Assembly (NCBI GenBank): GCA_914767885.1
Contig: CAJZBQ010000006.1
Span: 333,533 to 397,532 of the forward strand
Source of the DNA: Blepharisma stoltei
Lineage: Eukaryota > Ciliophora > Heterotrichea > Heterotrichida > Blepharismidae
Reading direction: 5' to 3'
Length of the DNA stretch: 64,000 nucleotides
Positions 44,121 through 55,770 of this stretch are shown here, in pieces (position 1 is the stretch's first letter; each line of letters begins with the position of its first letter). The position numbers and the translations under genes were made by a program. The notes beneath the pieces were generated by a model. The model was not told where the DNA came from. It saw only the letters and a list, made by a program, of their open reading frames with translations, and did no database searches.

Positions 44121-44780
44121 ATGTCGAATTTAATTGAAGTAGATAAAATTAGAGCATTAGCCGATAGATTGGTTAGAGTCCGTGATTTGCTCACACCATT
44201 AAATGTAAACAGCCGTCAAAAAAAGAGAGAAATTCCAAACTACATCAAAGAAGAACTTGTAAAAATATATGATGAGTACGGAGGATCGGGCGTGTTCAAA
44301 AAACTTTTTAACATTTCTTCTAAACGTCTACGAGCCTGACGTAAAAAATTAAAAGAAAATCCCAATTGCTTTTCCAGCGTGAATACCCTTACAACTGATA
44401 AATCTGCAATCTGCATAGACGACACAGAAGAAATTAAAAACACTATAGAAAAGAAATCCTTATTAGAAGAGGTCAAGAAAAAAGAAGAAACTAATAAAAT
44501 TTCTTATATAAATGAAGTCAGGAATATTTTATCAAAAGAAATCATTGATAAATGTGAAGAAATTAAGCACACATTAAAAATCGCTAAGACAAAGAAAAAC
44601 AAGTGGCTTGATAGTGAAATTAAACAAGAAATTGTGGCATTAGTGAATCAAGTCGGATATGCTAAACCGATTGCAGTAATTTTAGATATTGATGAAAGGA
44701 TAATTGAAGATTGGAGAAACAGCTCTGCAGGAGAAATAAAAGAAGGCAATGAAGGATTGTTTGATGAAATATATAGATAA
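44121..44780 (+). CDS. Protein with two helix-turn-helix-like repeats (219 aa)
   Basis: The frame from 44121 to TAA 44778-44780 is continuous with one TGA as Trp (44338-44340, RLRAWRKK). Two regions are built alike. Residues ~37-76: REIPNYIKEELVKIYDEYG, VFKKLFNISSKRLRAWRKK. Residues ~173-210: SEIKQEIVALVNQVGYAK, IAVILDIDERIIEDWRNS. Each has helix, turn, helix, then a terminal Trp-Arg, like the psq/Tc-type helix-turn-helix of transposases and some transcription factors. A coiled-coil-like acidic linker joins them. There is no catalytic domain. It may be a domesticated transposase DNA-binding part or a transcription factor; I cannot decide. Confidence 0.75.
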
Positions 44781-44782
44781 AT

Positions 44783-45530
44783 TTTAGCTACAATTTTATA
44801 GTTATTTATAAGCATACTTAACTAATATCAGAAATTAAACGGTTTTTAGGGATCTAAAAAACTTTAGGCCATCCTGATTCCTTGATAAGTTTAAGAAAAC
44901 ACATAGATAGTTTTAAAAGCAGCTATAAAGCAAAATATCAAATTGAAATAAGGAGCTATAGATCCTAGTAATAGAAAAAGTTACGAAATGGCAAATACCA
45001 TTTTATAGCACCTTATGGTCTATTTTTGTAATCGCATCAACTAAAAAACGAAAGGAAAAGGCAATTAATAATATAAGAAGCCTATTCAAAAATTAGCATT
45101 ATGCTATTTAATTTTAATTTTTACATGCTATTTATAAACATATTTATTTATTAACAGAAATCTAACGGAGAGAAAATAAAGATACACATCCTAGATTTTA
45201 TGCAATGTGAAAAGACTATAAAGCGCCTTTAAAATTTACTTATAGTATAAGCCAGCTATTTATGAAATTGAATTTTACAGAAGTAGCAGATGGAATTGCA
45301 TTAATAGGCTATCAGCTGGCCTGGAGGCAAAATAGAAGAAAAATTTTAAAATTTCAGATAGAATAGTTATGCTTATTCGCAATAAAATGCAGACTTTCTA
45401 GGCATACTTATTTATTATGCTAAAAGTATCTAATAAAAAAAGATTAAACCTTAATATGAATAAAAATGCATGGCAAAGCCTAATTAATTTTTATTATTCT
45501 TATTAATATTTAATTTAGTTAATTAGAAAG
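44783..45530. other. AT-rich, nothing recognised
   Basis: No supported coding frame or repeat was found between the convergent genes at 44780 and 45531. Confidence 0.5.
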
Positions 45531-48500
45531 CTAAATATCAAACATCGTTGATGTATTGTCTAAAACAATATGTGAATTGCTTTCATTTCTAGCATCATTT
45601 TTTGGACGCTGAGGAATAGAATTTTCTATTCTATTTTTACTGCGGCACCACTCTTTTAAAGAGTTTAATGCTGAGCATAAAGTTTGTATCCCCATTAGGG
45701 ATATTATAAAATAAATGATGGCATCGTCCGTTCATTCAAAATCCATGTAGCAGAGACTAACCAAGATAAAGACTACAAAAATCCCGCATTCTGTTATTAT
45801 TTGAATCCAAACAATAAAACAATTCTTAAAAGGGCGATTAGCACATAAAAAATAAATAATCTATATAAAATATACGTATAATGATAGAGCTCCATTGATT
45901 GCAAGCTGAGCTGCAGGCCATTCATTTAAAAATACCTGAGCTATAAGAAATATCAATCTTCTTAGATAATATAACGTATAGAATTGGGTGCTCCAAAACC
46001 CTTTGTCATTCTTAAATTCTCTGTATATGGGTTTCAATGCATCCAGTCATTCTTCATTACTTCTGCTTCTAATTTTGTCTAAACAGAAAAACCAAAAGCA
46101 TGCATTAAGAATAGGAGCAATAACTACTACAGCCTAAATTACCATTACAACAACAAATCAGCAAAGAAAATAGTTCGTGGAATATAGCGCATTATCAAAA
46201 ACTTTATCAGTTGTTGTACTCAAAATGCCAACTACAGCTGAGAAGCTATGATCAAGATAAGATGCGATCAAAAATTGTAAAAAGAAACCAAATTTATTAC
46301 TAAGAATATACCTTTGAGAGTTTATCCGAATCAAGTAAGCAAGAAAAATAGCAATATAAATGAATGAGATAAGAACTAAGTTGTCTCCTATATTAACCAG
46401 TAGCAAATAACTATTATAACCAAATTTTGAAGCCCTACTATATGGGGCTGAATTCGATTGATCTATGAACAGAAGAAAAAGATTAGGAACAAGCTTAAAA
46501 TCAGTGAGGGATTTCAAAAAATCCGATACTTTATCAGATAGGGGATAGTCGGCATAAGGGATGTAAGTAAATATTTGGATATTGTTCAAAATCGTGAGCA
46601 GTGCAGAAGGGTTTGGGCTGATTAACCCAGAAAGAATGCTTAGAAAAGCCACAATTTCTCCTGGAGAATCTGGAAAGTTAAAGTCAAAAGCTGATTGCTG
46701 ATGATATTTTATTGAAGAGCTATACAAAGCACTTTCTAAATATTTTTCGTGAATTAAACCTCCCGAAACAGATACAATGCTTGCCGAATTCACAAAATAG
46801 ATTGTAATATTTGTGCCTTTTGAGATTTCTCCTTCAAACCTGCATGATATTAAAAATTCTGTGCTTGAAAGTTTGGAAACTGATCATGATGGAATTGTAT
46901 CATTATGAATTTTTATAGAAATTTGGTCCTTTCTTAAATCCTGCTTTAAGGCTTCACTGAAGTTTAAAACCAAAGTATTATTTTCGTTAATGCTAAGAGA
47001 AACATCAAAGGGAATATCTATGCATGCTTCAGTTCCTGTGTAACCAGGAGAGCAAATGCAGCTTCCAGAACTCAATGTAGCATTGCTAATGCACCTTGTG
47101 CACTTACTCTCGCTGTCACATTCAGCACAAAGAGGAGGGCAATCATAGCAGGAATCGTTCGCTTTGAATTGCCATTGGTGGCAAGGCTCACAGACTCCTA
47201 AAGTTGAGTTCCAAGCAAGACCATAGTTACATTGACAATTTGTTGTATTGAAAGCACCAGCGGCACATTTAGTGCAAGATTCTGAGGTAAAATCATAGCA
47301 AGATTCGCATTTTGGATTCTTGCAAAGATTACAATTACTACTAGAAGCCCTACAACTTGGACATCCACTGCTACACTTGTAGCATTTATTATATTGTGGA
47401 CCATACCAATATTGGCTAATTAGACAATTTGGAATGCAGGTTCCATTTGTAAGGCATGCTTTGCAATTTTCTGTGCACTGTCCTGCTGGTGATGAAAGTG
47501 TTGATATGCTTGCTACTGAGTTGTAGCCCTTTATATCATAAATAAATCCTTTAAAATAACTTTTATAGCCTGCAGAATCTTTTTCTGCTCCTATGGTAAA
47601 AGTAATATCTGTTTTTGTATCTTCAAAATAATCAGATCCGAAAGCAAGCTGGCTGTTTATTACTCCGTTCAAGTACAAAATCATGTTGGCCTGCTTTATA
47701 TTGGCATATTATGCTTCGTAATTATAAAATAGCATTGTCGGAATAAGTTCTGTCTGAGAGCTTTTCCGCCTTTGGCAAATTTATAATTTAGGTTTAGCGT
47801 TTTTGGTGTATCATAACAAGCTATATTAGCGACTCCCAACCCATCGGCTGTAGCTACTGATCCTGCATTTTAGGACGCATAGGGCTTACCTCTTATTTCT
47901 GAGCAGGAAGAAATTTTAATCCCATAGTAGTAAGCAAATTCTTGTCATTTAACCCAAGATTTTCAAATAATAAATTTATATAGATCAAAAGCTGCTAAAT
48001 TTATTGGTTAAATGCCCAAATTTAGATTTTTTACATTTATCTGAAAATCCAAAATAAGCAAACTTCAATCTGTTTATGCAAATTAATGTCTGAAAATTTT
48101 GTGCTAAAATTCCTCAAATATACAATTATTAGGGTTGTACAAGCACACTCAGGAGTCAAGTTAGAGCAAAGCAACTGGCCCAGTGAGGTTTCCTAACCAG
48201 ATTTATGGGTTATTGAAGTTTGGAACAGCTGCAAAGATAAAAATAGTGATATAGAAATGGCTGCGGCATTAATGGTCGGGGGAGTTAAAAGGGTGAACCC
48301 AAGCATACTCAAATCAACTAGCATAAGAAGGTGACAAGTTAAACATAAGTAATTAATAGGCATATTCTACAGCAAATGCTATATGGGCCCATTCATAGGA
48401 TTCAAGACTTTGTAAATAAAAGAAAGGACTCAATCCAGCAGTCTTAAGGTTTAATGAAATAAGAGGAACTCCAGCTACTATTTGGAGCGAAAAGATTGGA

Positions 48501-49672
48501 TTATAAAGCAAATCTTGCTTTGATATGATGGATCCAAAGCTATTTTCTATATTAATTCATATAGCAAAAGTGAAAGAGTAGCCAAAGCTGAGAACTGGAT
48601 CACTGTATTCAGAATAAGGAGGCAGATGCATTAAAGAGCTGACTCCATTAAAATAAAATCCTCTATTGAAAGCTGCCACTGGATCAAACTCATCGTAATC
48701 TGGGTAAAAATCTATGCTGTTTCCAGTTACGGCTGGAATTTTGCTTTGCTTGTCATAAACAACTCCTTTCAGAGTATCAAATGAGAGATAAAATATGAAA
48801 GGATCATTTTCGACACAATCTGAATCACTTTCTATAAACCCATCTGGGCACTTAGAAACACACCATCCAAGATACATATAAAAGCTAGATGCACAAAGCA
48901 TGCAGTCAACGCAATTATTGCATAAATTGCAAGGTACACATGATCTTAATGACTCTTCTCAGAAAGTGTCTTCATTACATTGGCAGACTCCATTATTAAT
49001 ACTAGCATTATTAATACACTTGTTGCAAGTCAAATCATGATTATTGCATTCTAGGCATCTTTCTTGATAGCACATATTGCAATTGTCAGCAACGGTGCAT
49101 TCCCCTTTTACTAAAATTAAGCCTGAAAGCGCTGGTCTTTCAATGACTGCATAAAATCGAACCTGCAAATTACCATCTTGGTAAGCACCAGATGCTACTC
49201 TTCCATCAATAGAAACATTTCGATCCAAAAAATTAAATGATATAAAAATATCATAAGCCGTAAGAAATCCAGCTGCAGCAACCAAATCTAAATGACTAGC
49301 AACAACATGGTCTCCAATAGTGACATTAAAAACTCTTTGATTGGTGTATTCATACTGAATTTCTGCGAATTGAAGAACGAGAACATAAGATCCTTCTGAA
49401 CTTATTGGGAGATTGTACTCTCAAGTTCCTTTGCACAATCTACAACTTTGGTAAATAAAGCCATTGACTGTGTTATTAATAGTGTTTAGGTTTTGGAGAG
49501 CGTCACAATATTTTCCCGCATAATAATTAGTATCATCAATATATGAAAAGCCCAGAGAGGATGCATATTCTTCGCCTCCTGCATTGATGGCCAAAGCAAT
49601 ATTTGAGCCATCTAATGTGTAAACAAGCAGAAAATTTAATGCAATTAGTCCAAAATAGAGGTGGCGAATCAT
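45531..49672 (-). CDS. Malectin-domain, Cys-rich, multi-spanning membrane protein
   Basis: The product has 1151 residues once the insertion 47711-48366 and two 15-nt introns (46134-46148 GTAATGGTAATTTAG; 45861-45875 GTATATTTTATATAG) are removed; the sum is exactly 1152 codons. Order: signal peptide (LYFGLIALNFLLVY); malectin-like domain (ALAINAGGEEYAS, VLQFAEIQYEYTNQRVFNV, VRFYAVIERPALSGL); furin/growth-factor-receptor-type Cys repeats; a laminin-G/concanavalin-like domain (FYFNGVSSLMHLPP, FTFAIWINIEN, AHIAFAVEYA, MILYLNGVI, FTIGAEKD); more Cys repeats; a beta-rich segment; and about six to seven membrane helices before a polar tail ending TMFDI. It probably sits in the cell membrane with the carbohydrate-binding domains outside. 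TGA is Trp at several points. Similar many-pass Cys-rich proteins are common in ciliates. Confidence 0.85.
47711..48366. mobile_element. 656-bp insertion in the malectin gene, 8-bp target duplication
   Basis: The 8-bp repeat GGCATATT is at 47703-47710 and 48359-48366. Removal joins HIAFAVEYA to NIKQANMILYLNG in frame. No inverted ends are visible. On the plus strand 48160-48355 there is a coding-like stretch (WVIEVWNSCKDKNSD, MAAALMVGGVKRVNPSIL, RRWQVKHK) with one TAA before it; I do not recognise it. A decayed hAT-like or retroposed element would fit an 8-bp duplication. Confidence 0.75.
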
Positions 49673-49809
49673 TTTATTTATATCAGTTCGTAAATTTAGC
49701 TTGTAATGAAGATAAAAATATGGTAATCATAATGACGAAAACATTTATTATTAAAGAGACATTTCTTGATGCTTTGAAATTGATGCTCCTAGCTGCTTCT
49801 TGCAAAAAT

Positions 49810-50110
49810 CTTAATTTTTAGTTTCTGCTAAATTTTCTTGGGTCTATTTCCATAGCTATCACTCGAAATCATATTATGTTATTAATTGATGTTTATTCTG
49901 AAGACATTAAAAAGTTTCTAAGTTTTCCTTTCCGATTAATCAAATAATCTTTTTAATTTTAGGATTGAAGGAGCGAAACTATCCTTTCTTAATTATTTAA
50001 TCAAATTGGTTGATGATAATTTGATAGTTAGGGCATTAAAAGGCTAAATTTTAAGAGTTGCAAAAATTATAATTTCACCCTATGTTACAGTAAATTGCGT
50101 ACCATGACAT
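49810..50110. repeat. Block duplicated at 55130-55500
   Basis: Upstream of the malectin gene, this ~300-bp block recurs at 55130-55500 in the same orientation with indels; the second copy has about 86 bp more around 55255-55340. Shared text includes CATAGCTATCACTCGAAAT and GGATTGAAGGAGCGA. In the second copy the minus strand is open for 82 codons (55169-55417) but has no motif I know. Confidence 0.65.
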
Positions 50111-50137
50111 TATAAAATTATTTGCATATTTTAGTTA

Positions 50138-50930
50138 TTGATAAAAGCCAGGCAAATTCAAATCGAAGCACAAGTTATAATTATGATAATGATCGAACTT
50201 ACTTTATCAACTCCCTTGCCTTATGGGCCATTTCAAGTGATTACTAGATCTTTCCCAAATGGAAAATTTATGATGCAAACTACTTTTTCAGTTGCGCCTC
50301 AGTTTCTGCTTCAGTATTCAGCTCATCTTATACAAATGCTACTGTTGGCTCAAAAGAAAACCTTATTTTTATTTGCAGTCCCTGCTAGTGTCGATCTATG
50401 GAAACATGACACTTTGAAATAATCCCTGATTCCCATTAGACTGGCTCTGTAAACCCTGCATGTGAATCAGTTGACATTCCTTCCGTAGCCAATTATATTA
50501 AATGCCCTAAAAATGATAATTCTTTGTCTGCTCTATTGCTGATTCTAATAGAACAAATGGATGATTAAACATTTAGCATCTGCAAGTGAAATAAGCGTTT
50601 ATATAAGATGTTGTTATTAATTCAAGCTACCAAATTAGGCCTAAAGTCTCCTCCTTTAACTTTCCATCGTGCCAATTCCATTTTCAAGCTACAGTTAAAC
50701 AATAAAAATAGAGATGGGGAGCAAGTAATTTAATCGTCCAATACACTTTTAGTGGACATATAGCCACCCTAGCTCCTTGAGCAATAACCGTAACTTCATA
50801 AATTCCTTATAATACTAATATCCTTCCTACTGACATCCAGGCAGCACTTCTTTCTTCTTTCACATAGCTGACTTTTCAAATCTCCTATACAATTTCATCA
50901 GTAGTAATCACTTTCACGTTTTTAAACATT
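50138..50930 (+). pseudogene. Surface-protein family fragment, N-terminal region, opposite strand
   Basis: Plus-strand frames match residues ~90-360 of genes C and D: STPLPYGPFQVITRSFPN, NATVGSKENLIFI, ASVDLWKHDTFEIIPDSHW, INSSYQIRPKVSSF, KWRWGASNLIVQYTFSG and LTFQISYTISS. Frameshifts and stops (TAA near 50420) kill it. It is inverted relative to the main gene array. Confidence 0.7.
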
Positions 50931-50959
50931 GATATATTGTCTGAATATAGGTAATTAAC

Positions 50960-52140
50960 CAAATTGTATATTAAATCATAATTTTTTAAAGATTTCTATG
51001 CCAATTTAATTTAAAAGATATCCCAAATGATTTCTAATCTATTTCTAAGTTATTAAGGATTAACGCTATAAAAGTTCGTATTATTTGACGTGCAGGTGGA
51101 CTTTCAATAAAAATCTGTTCATAATTCAAAATATTTGACTTCTTCTTCTTCTGTAATTCTATGTCTACTTGTTTTTATATAGAGCAATATTTGAAGATCA
51201 CAATCTGCTATAATAAGAGACACTTCCTTGATCAAGAAGCTGTAATTAATAAAAATTTTTAAGAAATATTAACTTGTCTAATGGATTATTAAAATAATTG
51301 CTCTTCTTATATTAAGCTGTTTCTTTAATCTTAAACCCACCTAAAGTTTAGTATTAAAAATATCTAGCCTGGATTAGCTCATCTTAAATAATAATTCAAT
51401 AATAATCATGAGCTCTGCTATTGTTCAATATCATCATCGCCTATCAGATTTCTAGATATTTTTCTATACTCTCAGAACTTAAAAATCTTAGATGGAATTG
51501 CAAGTATTCTTTATCTTTGGTAGACTATTTAAATGCGTTCTAAAAATTTGTAAACCCAGATACGCTTTTAAAATATGCATAATTTTATATTTAATTGACT
51601 TTGAATAATTTATATCTTCTAACGAAAGGTTTACGTATAGATAAAGTTTAGAACCAGTTTTTAATTAATATTTTTCTTCTTTCCAGATTTTTGACTCTCA
51701 GAAGAATGCAGTATTTTTTTAGTATTTTCCTATCACTTTTATACCATGCTTGACAGAAGTTGAGGTTATTGGGTTAGTATTTCCCTTGAGATTGCCTTGG
51801 GAGCTAGCTATGAACTTCCGCGAAAGCTTTTTATTTAATTAAAATATGCTCTCTTTTCCAAATCTCTTTCTTTTTCAATGTTTTTTCAATCTCTCAATAT
51901 AATTTTCAATTATTTCTCAAATGCATTAATCTGATACATCTTCTAGCAGACTATTTACTGCTTGAATTATTTCTATTTTTGCTGGCTCAATATTTCTATT
52001 GCACTGATTAAACTCTATTTCCTCTTTGCACACTTCATTTGATACTTCATTTAGCCTTCTGATAAAAATTTTGCATTTTTCTTTCTTCTTTTGATCTGAT
52101 ATCCCTGCTATTTCTTTTCTAAAATTAACTGAAATTTTTC
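50960..52140. other. AT-rich, nothing recognised
   Basis: No coding frame with motif support and no clear mobile-element tips were found. Confidence 0.45.
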
Positions 52141-53080
52141 TTTAATGATAATGAGTTGAGAAAGGGCATTTAAAAACATTACATCTATCTCTACTAAAAG
52201 TCCGTCAGCCCTTTATGCAGCAGTAGCTTATAAATGCCTTCGAATTTGCATTAGGATTATATTCCAAATCGCAATTTTCATGACATAAAATTAGACAGAA
52301 GGAGCATGGTGTATTCGATTGTGCTAAATCTTGGTATTCTAGTTCAAATCATTTTTTCTTGGAAATCCTTTTTTTCTTCAAAGCTACGCTTTTCTTCAAA
52401 TTTATTATTTTCTAACTCTTTATCTCAGCTTTTATTTGTATAGAATTTATTAAATTTAACACTGCACCAGAAAAGCTGCATTTTGCACAATCAGTCTCAT
52501 TTGTTTCAAAGTCTCTTATGTCTATAGTTTTAAAGCTCAATAAATCTTGCATTAGAACTTTAAGTGTTTCATTGAATTTCACTCATAAAAACTTCTATAT
52601 ACTTCACATCCTGTATTTATATTTGTGCTGGAGGCGCTTGTATTAACATAATATGTTGTTTTAATTTTTAATGGAATTCACTTGACTTCGAAAGAAACAC
52701 TATCAGTTGAATTTGTTAGTGCAAGCACAATATTTTCTCTTGCTGATATAGACAATAAGTTTCTTATTCGTACGAATGCATTTTCCCGCACTTGGATCAA
52801 GTCTAGAAATTGTTCCTTTTTGAATTATTATGATTCTGTGCACTACTATTGCCATATTCAAGTGAAAAGAATTTTATCAATGATTTTATCATCTTGATCT
52901 ACCCCTTCTGTATCACTTAATCCTGGGATAACAATAAAAAGATAATTGTAGTTTCCTTTCTTAATTCATGGTGCGAATAGCAATTAGTTTTACTTTGAGT
53001 TTTTCCCGCAGAGTGCTCATTGGAAGCGTAACCTTATTGTATTAGACTATATTCATTTATCAGTAACATGAATTTTTTGT
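52140..53080 (-). pseudogene. GTPase-like (AIG1-type) pseudogene, copy 1
   Basis: On the minus strand near 52915 there is PGLSDTE-like sequence as in the G3 box (clearer in the copy at 60090). Downstream, at 52140-52310, a Cys/His-rich tail reads PCSFCLILCHENCDLEYNPN, then AFISYCCIKGW and RCNVFKCPFSTHYH, as seen after the G domain of some AIG1-type GTPases. Frames are broken. The identification is moderate at best. Confidence 0.4.
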
Positions 53081-53438
53081 ACTGAGTATTGCCACCTAAA
53101 GCATTGCTAAATCATATGGAGTTTATGATAGCTAAACCCAGGAATTGCATCTTAACGCTTATAGCGAATTTCAATGTTGCATGCACTCTCTAGCCTTCTT
53201 TGATGTTTCATATTTTCCTTATTTTTACACATATTTTGCAATGCTAAGTTTTAATTTTTTCTTACTTTTGCTTATGTATACAGCTAAATCACAACTTTAT
53301 AAAATTTCCTATTTCAAAAGCCTCAATTATTTAATGAGTGATTAAGAAAATTAAAAGCCATGCTAAATTTTTAAAAGCTGATATTGATATGCTAAAGGTG
53401 ATGCTGATATTAACTCCTTCTTTGAGAATTCATTCTAA

Positions 53439-53731
53439 CTTGCCCCCCCCTGAGCGAAGAAAAATCCCTATTTTTTGCCCAAAACAAAATATTTTTTAAT
53501 AGAAAAATTTTTATGGGAAAAAATTTTTGATATATATGTTATAACTATATCATGAAATCTCGAGCTAATTCTGTTTTAATTTTAAGCAAATTGCGTTTTA
53601 AAATATAAACTTTACAAATTAAATTAATCTTTGAACTCCAATTTTCGAGAAGTGGATTTTTTAAATTCTAAAAAAAATTAACCCCCTCCGTGAGCGAGCA
53701 AAATTTTTTGTTCGCTCACGGAAGGGGGGAG
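53439..53731 (-). mobile_element. MITE family 1 with an empty paralogous site
   Basis: It is flanked by TAA at 53436-53438 and 53732-53734. The inverted duplicate at 59570-59572 has a single TTA (reverse of TAA) and no element, giving the pre-insertion sequence. Length 293 bp; the left motif pair is degraded, the right hairpin intact. Confidence 0.9.
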
Positions 53732-53739
53732 TAAGCACT

Positions 53740-54000
53740 TCATTTACTATTGGGCTTCGTCCTGGGCTATTTTACATTTGACTAACTCTTGATTTAGCTG
53801 GCTGCTGACTATACTTTTTCTGAAATTTTTAAAAAGTGTTCTTACTTCAGCTTTATGGCATCTTCTACTGCAGCTGGAGTTATTTATGTCTTATACTCAA
53901 ATAATGATCTCATGAGCTGATTTGCAAGCATTTGATAGATTAGATGCTGCAGCTTATTAATGATGCCTTCAACAAGTATAGCTACACTGCTGCCACTAAA
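53740..54000 (+). pseudogene. Surface-protein family relic (C-terminal part)
   Basis: Plus-strand match to the family near 'YWAS..', 'SSTAAGVIYVLYSNNDLM' and the 'LDA' area, with stops and frameshifts. It is the counterpart of 59320-59640. Confidence 0.5.
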
Positions 54001-54178
54001 TTATCAGTTATTTACTTTAAATAGAAAATTATTATTAATTTTTTAAATCTATTTTTGGTTATTTTAAATAAACATTGTCTTTCGAAAAAGAAACAGTTAA
54101 AGTTCATGATTTAAAGTAGAGACTTCTTATGCTTGCTGCTTTATATTCGAAATGATTATCCAGTAGCACCTTCTTGCA

Positions 54179-54233
54179 TATACAGCTTTCCTGGTGATGG
54201 CGCGCAATGCGCCATCACCAGGAAAGCTGTATA
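54179..54233. repeat. Perfect 25-bp-arm palindrome with TA ends (55 bp)
   Basis: The arms TATACAGCTTTCCTGGTGAT-GGCGC and their exact reverse complement enclose a 5-base loop GCAAT. TATA at both ends fits a TA-bounded palindromic IES like those in A2 and gene C. It is not in a gene. Confidence 0.75.
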
Positions 54234-54488
54234 CCTATACACCTGCTATTCATTTTTTAATTATATCAATTAAGATGACAAATCTTTCAGATCAGGGAGC
54301 AATGAAGCTATACTAAAATAAATAAAGCTTTAGCTTTTATTTTAATTTTAATTTTATTTAATAAAAGCATTTTTTTAAGCTATTAATCTTTTTTCTTGCC
54401 AAAATATATTTGAAAATCAGAAATTATTGATGATGATAGATATTAAGACACAGCGCTTTAAATTTTGCTATAAGTAAAGGATATAGTT

Positions 54489-54690
54489 CGAGCTCTGTTT
54501 TGGCTAAGACTTCACCTGATGATTCCCAGACATCTAAGATGCAGTATCTCAAAAATTTAACTTACCGTTAAAAAGTGCCAATCCAAATTCCAAAGTTGTT
54601 TCAGAGGTATTGAATACAGCTGAGTAAAAATAGAGCTTGGGTTCTATAGGAGAAATAACAAAACGCCAGTCATATGATTATTCTTTTATT
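54489..54690 (-). other. Possible exon remnant
   Basis: An open minus-strand stretch reads YDWRFVISPIEPKLYFYS, AVFNTSETTLEFGLALF, NGKLNFWDTAS (TGA=Trp) and then TAG; a TAA precedes it. It looks coding but has no start and no neighbour to join. Confidence 0.3.
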
Positions 54691-55770
54691 TCCACCTTAT
54701 GCTGGAAATTTAGAATATTGAAACTCTGTGATTAAATTATGTTTAACTTTTGAATAAAATGCCTTAATATATTTAGACTTATTTATTTTTTCTAAATATT
54801 ACTTCATTTCTTTTAAATTTTTTGCACTATGATGATAAGAAGTATCTCCTTAGTGTTCAGCATATCTTTTAGTTCTCTATTGAATTTTTGTATGCTAGAG
54901 TAGCTATTTGCAAATTAATTAAAATGATTAGCTCAAAAATTTAATCTTATGAGGAAATTTACTTCTTTAGGCTTGAAATTGATGCTCTTAGATATAACAA
55001 TATAATAATAAATTTTTTAAAAAATTAGTTATCTTAAAATTGAAAGAGATTTTATATTCAAAATGGTTAGTAGCATTATTTATATCGAATATTATCATTT
55101 CTTCTATTTTATTAAAAATCGTAATTTTTAGTTTTTGCTTAATTCTCTTGGATCCATTTTCATAGCTATCACTCGAAATGATAATATATCATTAATTGAT
55201 GTTTTATTCTGAAGGCATCAAAAAGAATCTTTATTTCTCCTTTCGGATTAATCAAATACTCAATGGCAACATTATATTTTTGCATTTTTATTGCCAAAAT
55301 GATAAATTTAATTTGATGAGATAATCTCATCATTGTTAGGATTGAAGGAGCGATTCTATTCTTAATTAATAATTTAATCAAATTTGTTAATGATAATTTG
55401 ATAGTTAGGGCATTCAAAGGATAAATTTAGGAGTTGCAAAAATTATAATTTAGTCAATGCTGCAGTAAATTGTGCCATAAAATTATAAAATTATTTGCAT
55501 ACTTTAGTTATATTTTCTTTTATTGATTCAGCATTATTGAGAACTAAAATAATTTTCTCTTATTTTTAGATATCATTGTCAAATTATGTCTGCTTCAAAA
55601 ATAATAGGATGCTTTAGTGATTACAACTTCTAATCTTTCATAAAATAATTTAAGGCTCCTAAAACTCAACAAAATTAATTTTCTCAAGGTTAGATGAGTC
55701 ATATAGCATATGCTGTATATTAATAATGAATAATAAGAGGAATAGAGATTAAAGAAAGATTAATTATCCT

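Larger units (their letters stand above)
52670..54000. repeat. Block duplicated in inverted orientation at 59320-60330
   Basis: The segment 52670-53438 plus 53732-54000 is a diverged reverse-complement copy of 59320-60330, including the GTPase-like relic and a surface-protein relic. The MITE 53439-53731 is present only here. Confidence 0.8.

Noticed and set aside
44121-44780. Two separate genes split by TGA at 44338
   Set aside because: TGA is Trp in this genome (many aligned positions); the frame is continuous and the Trp falls at the conserved end of a helix-turn-helix repeat.
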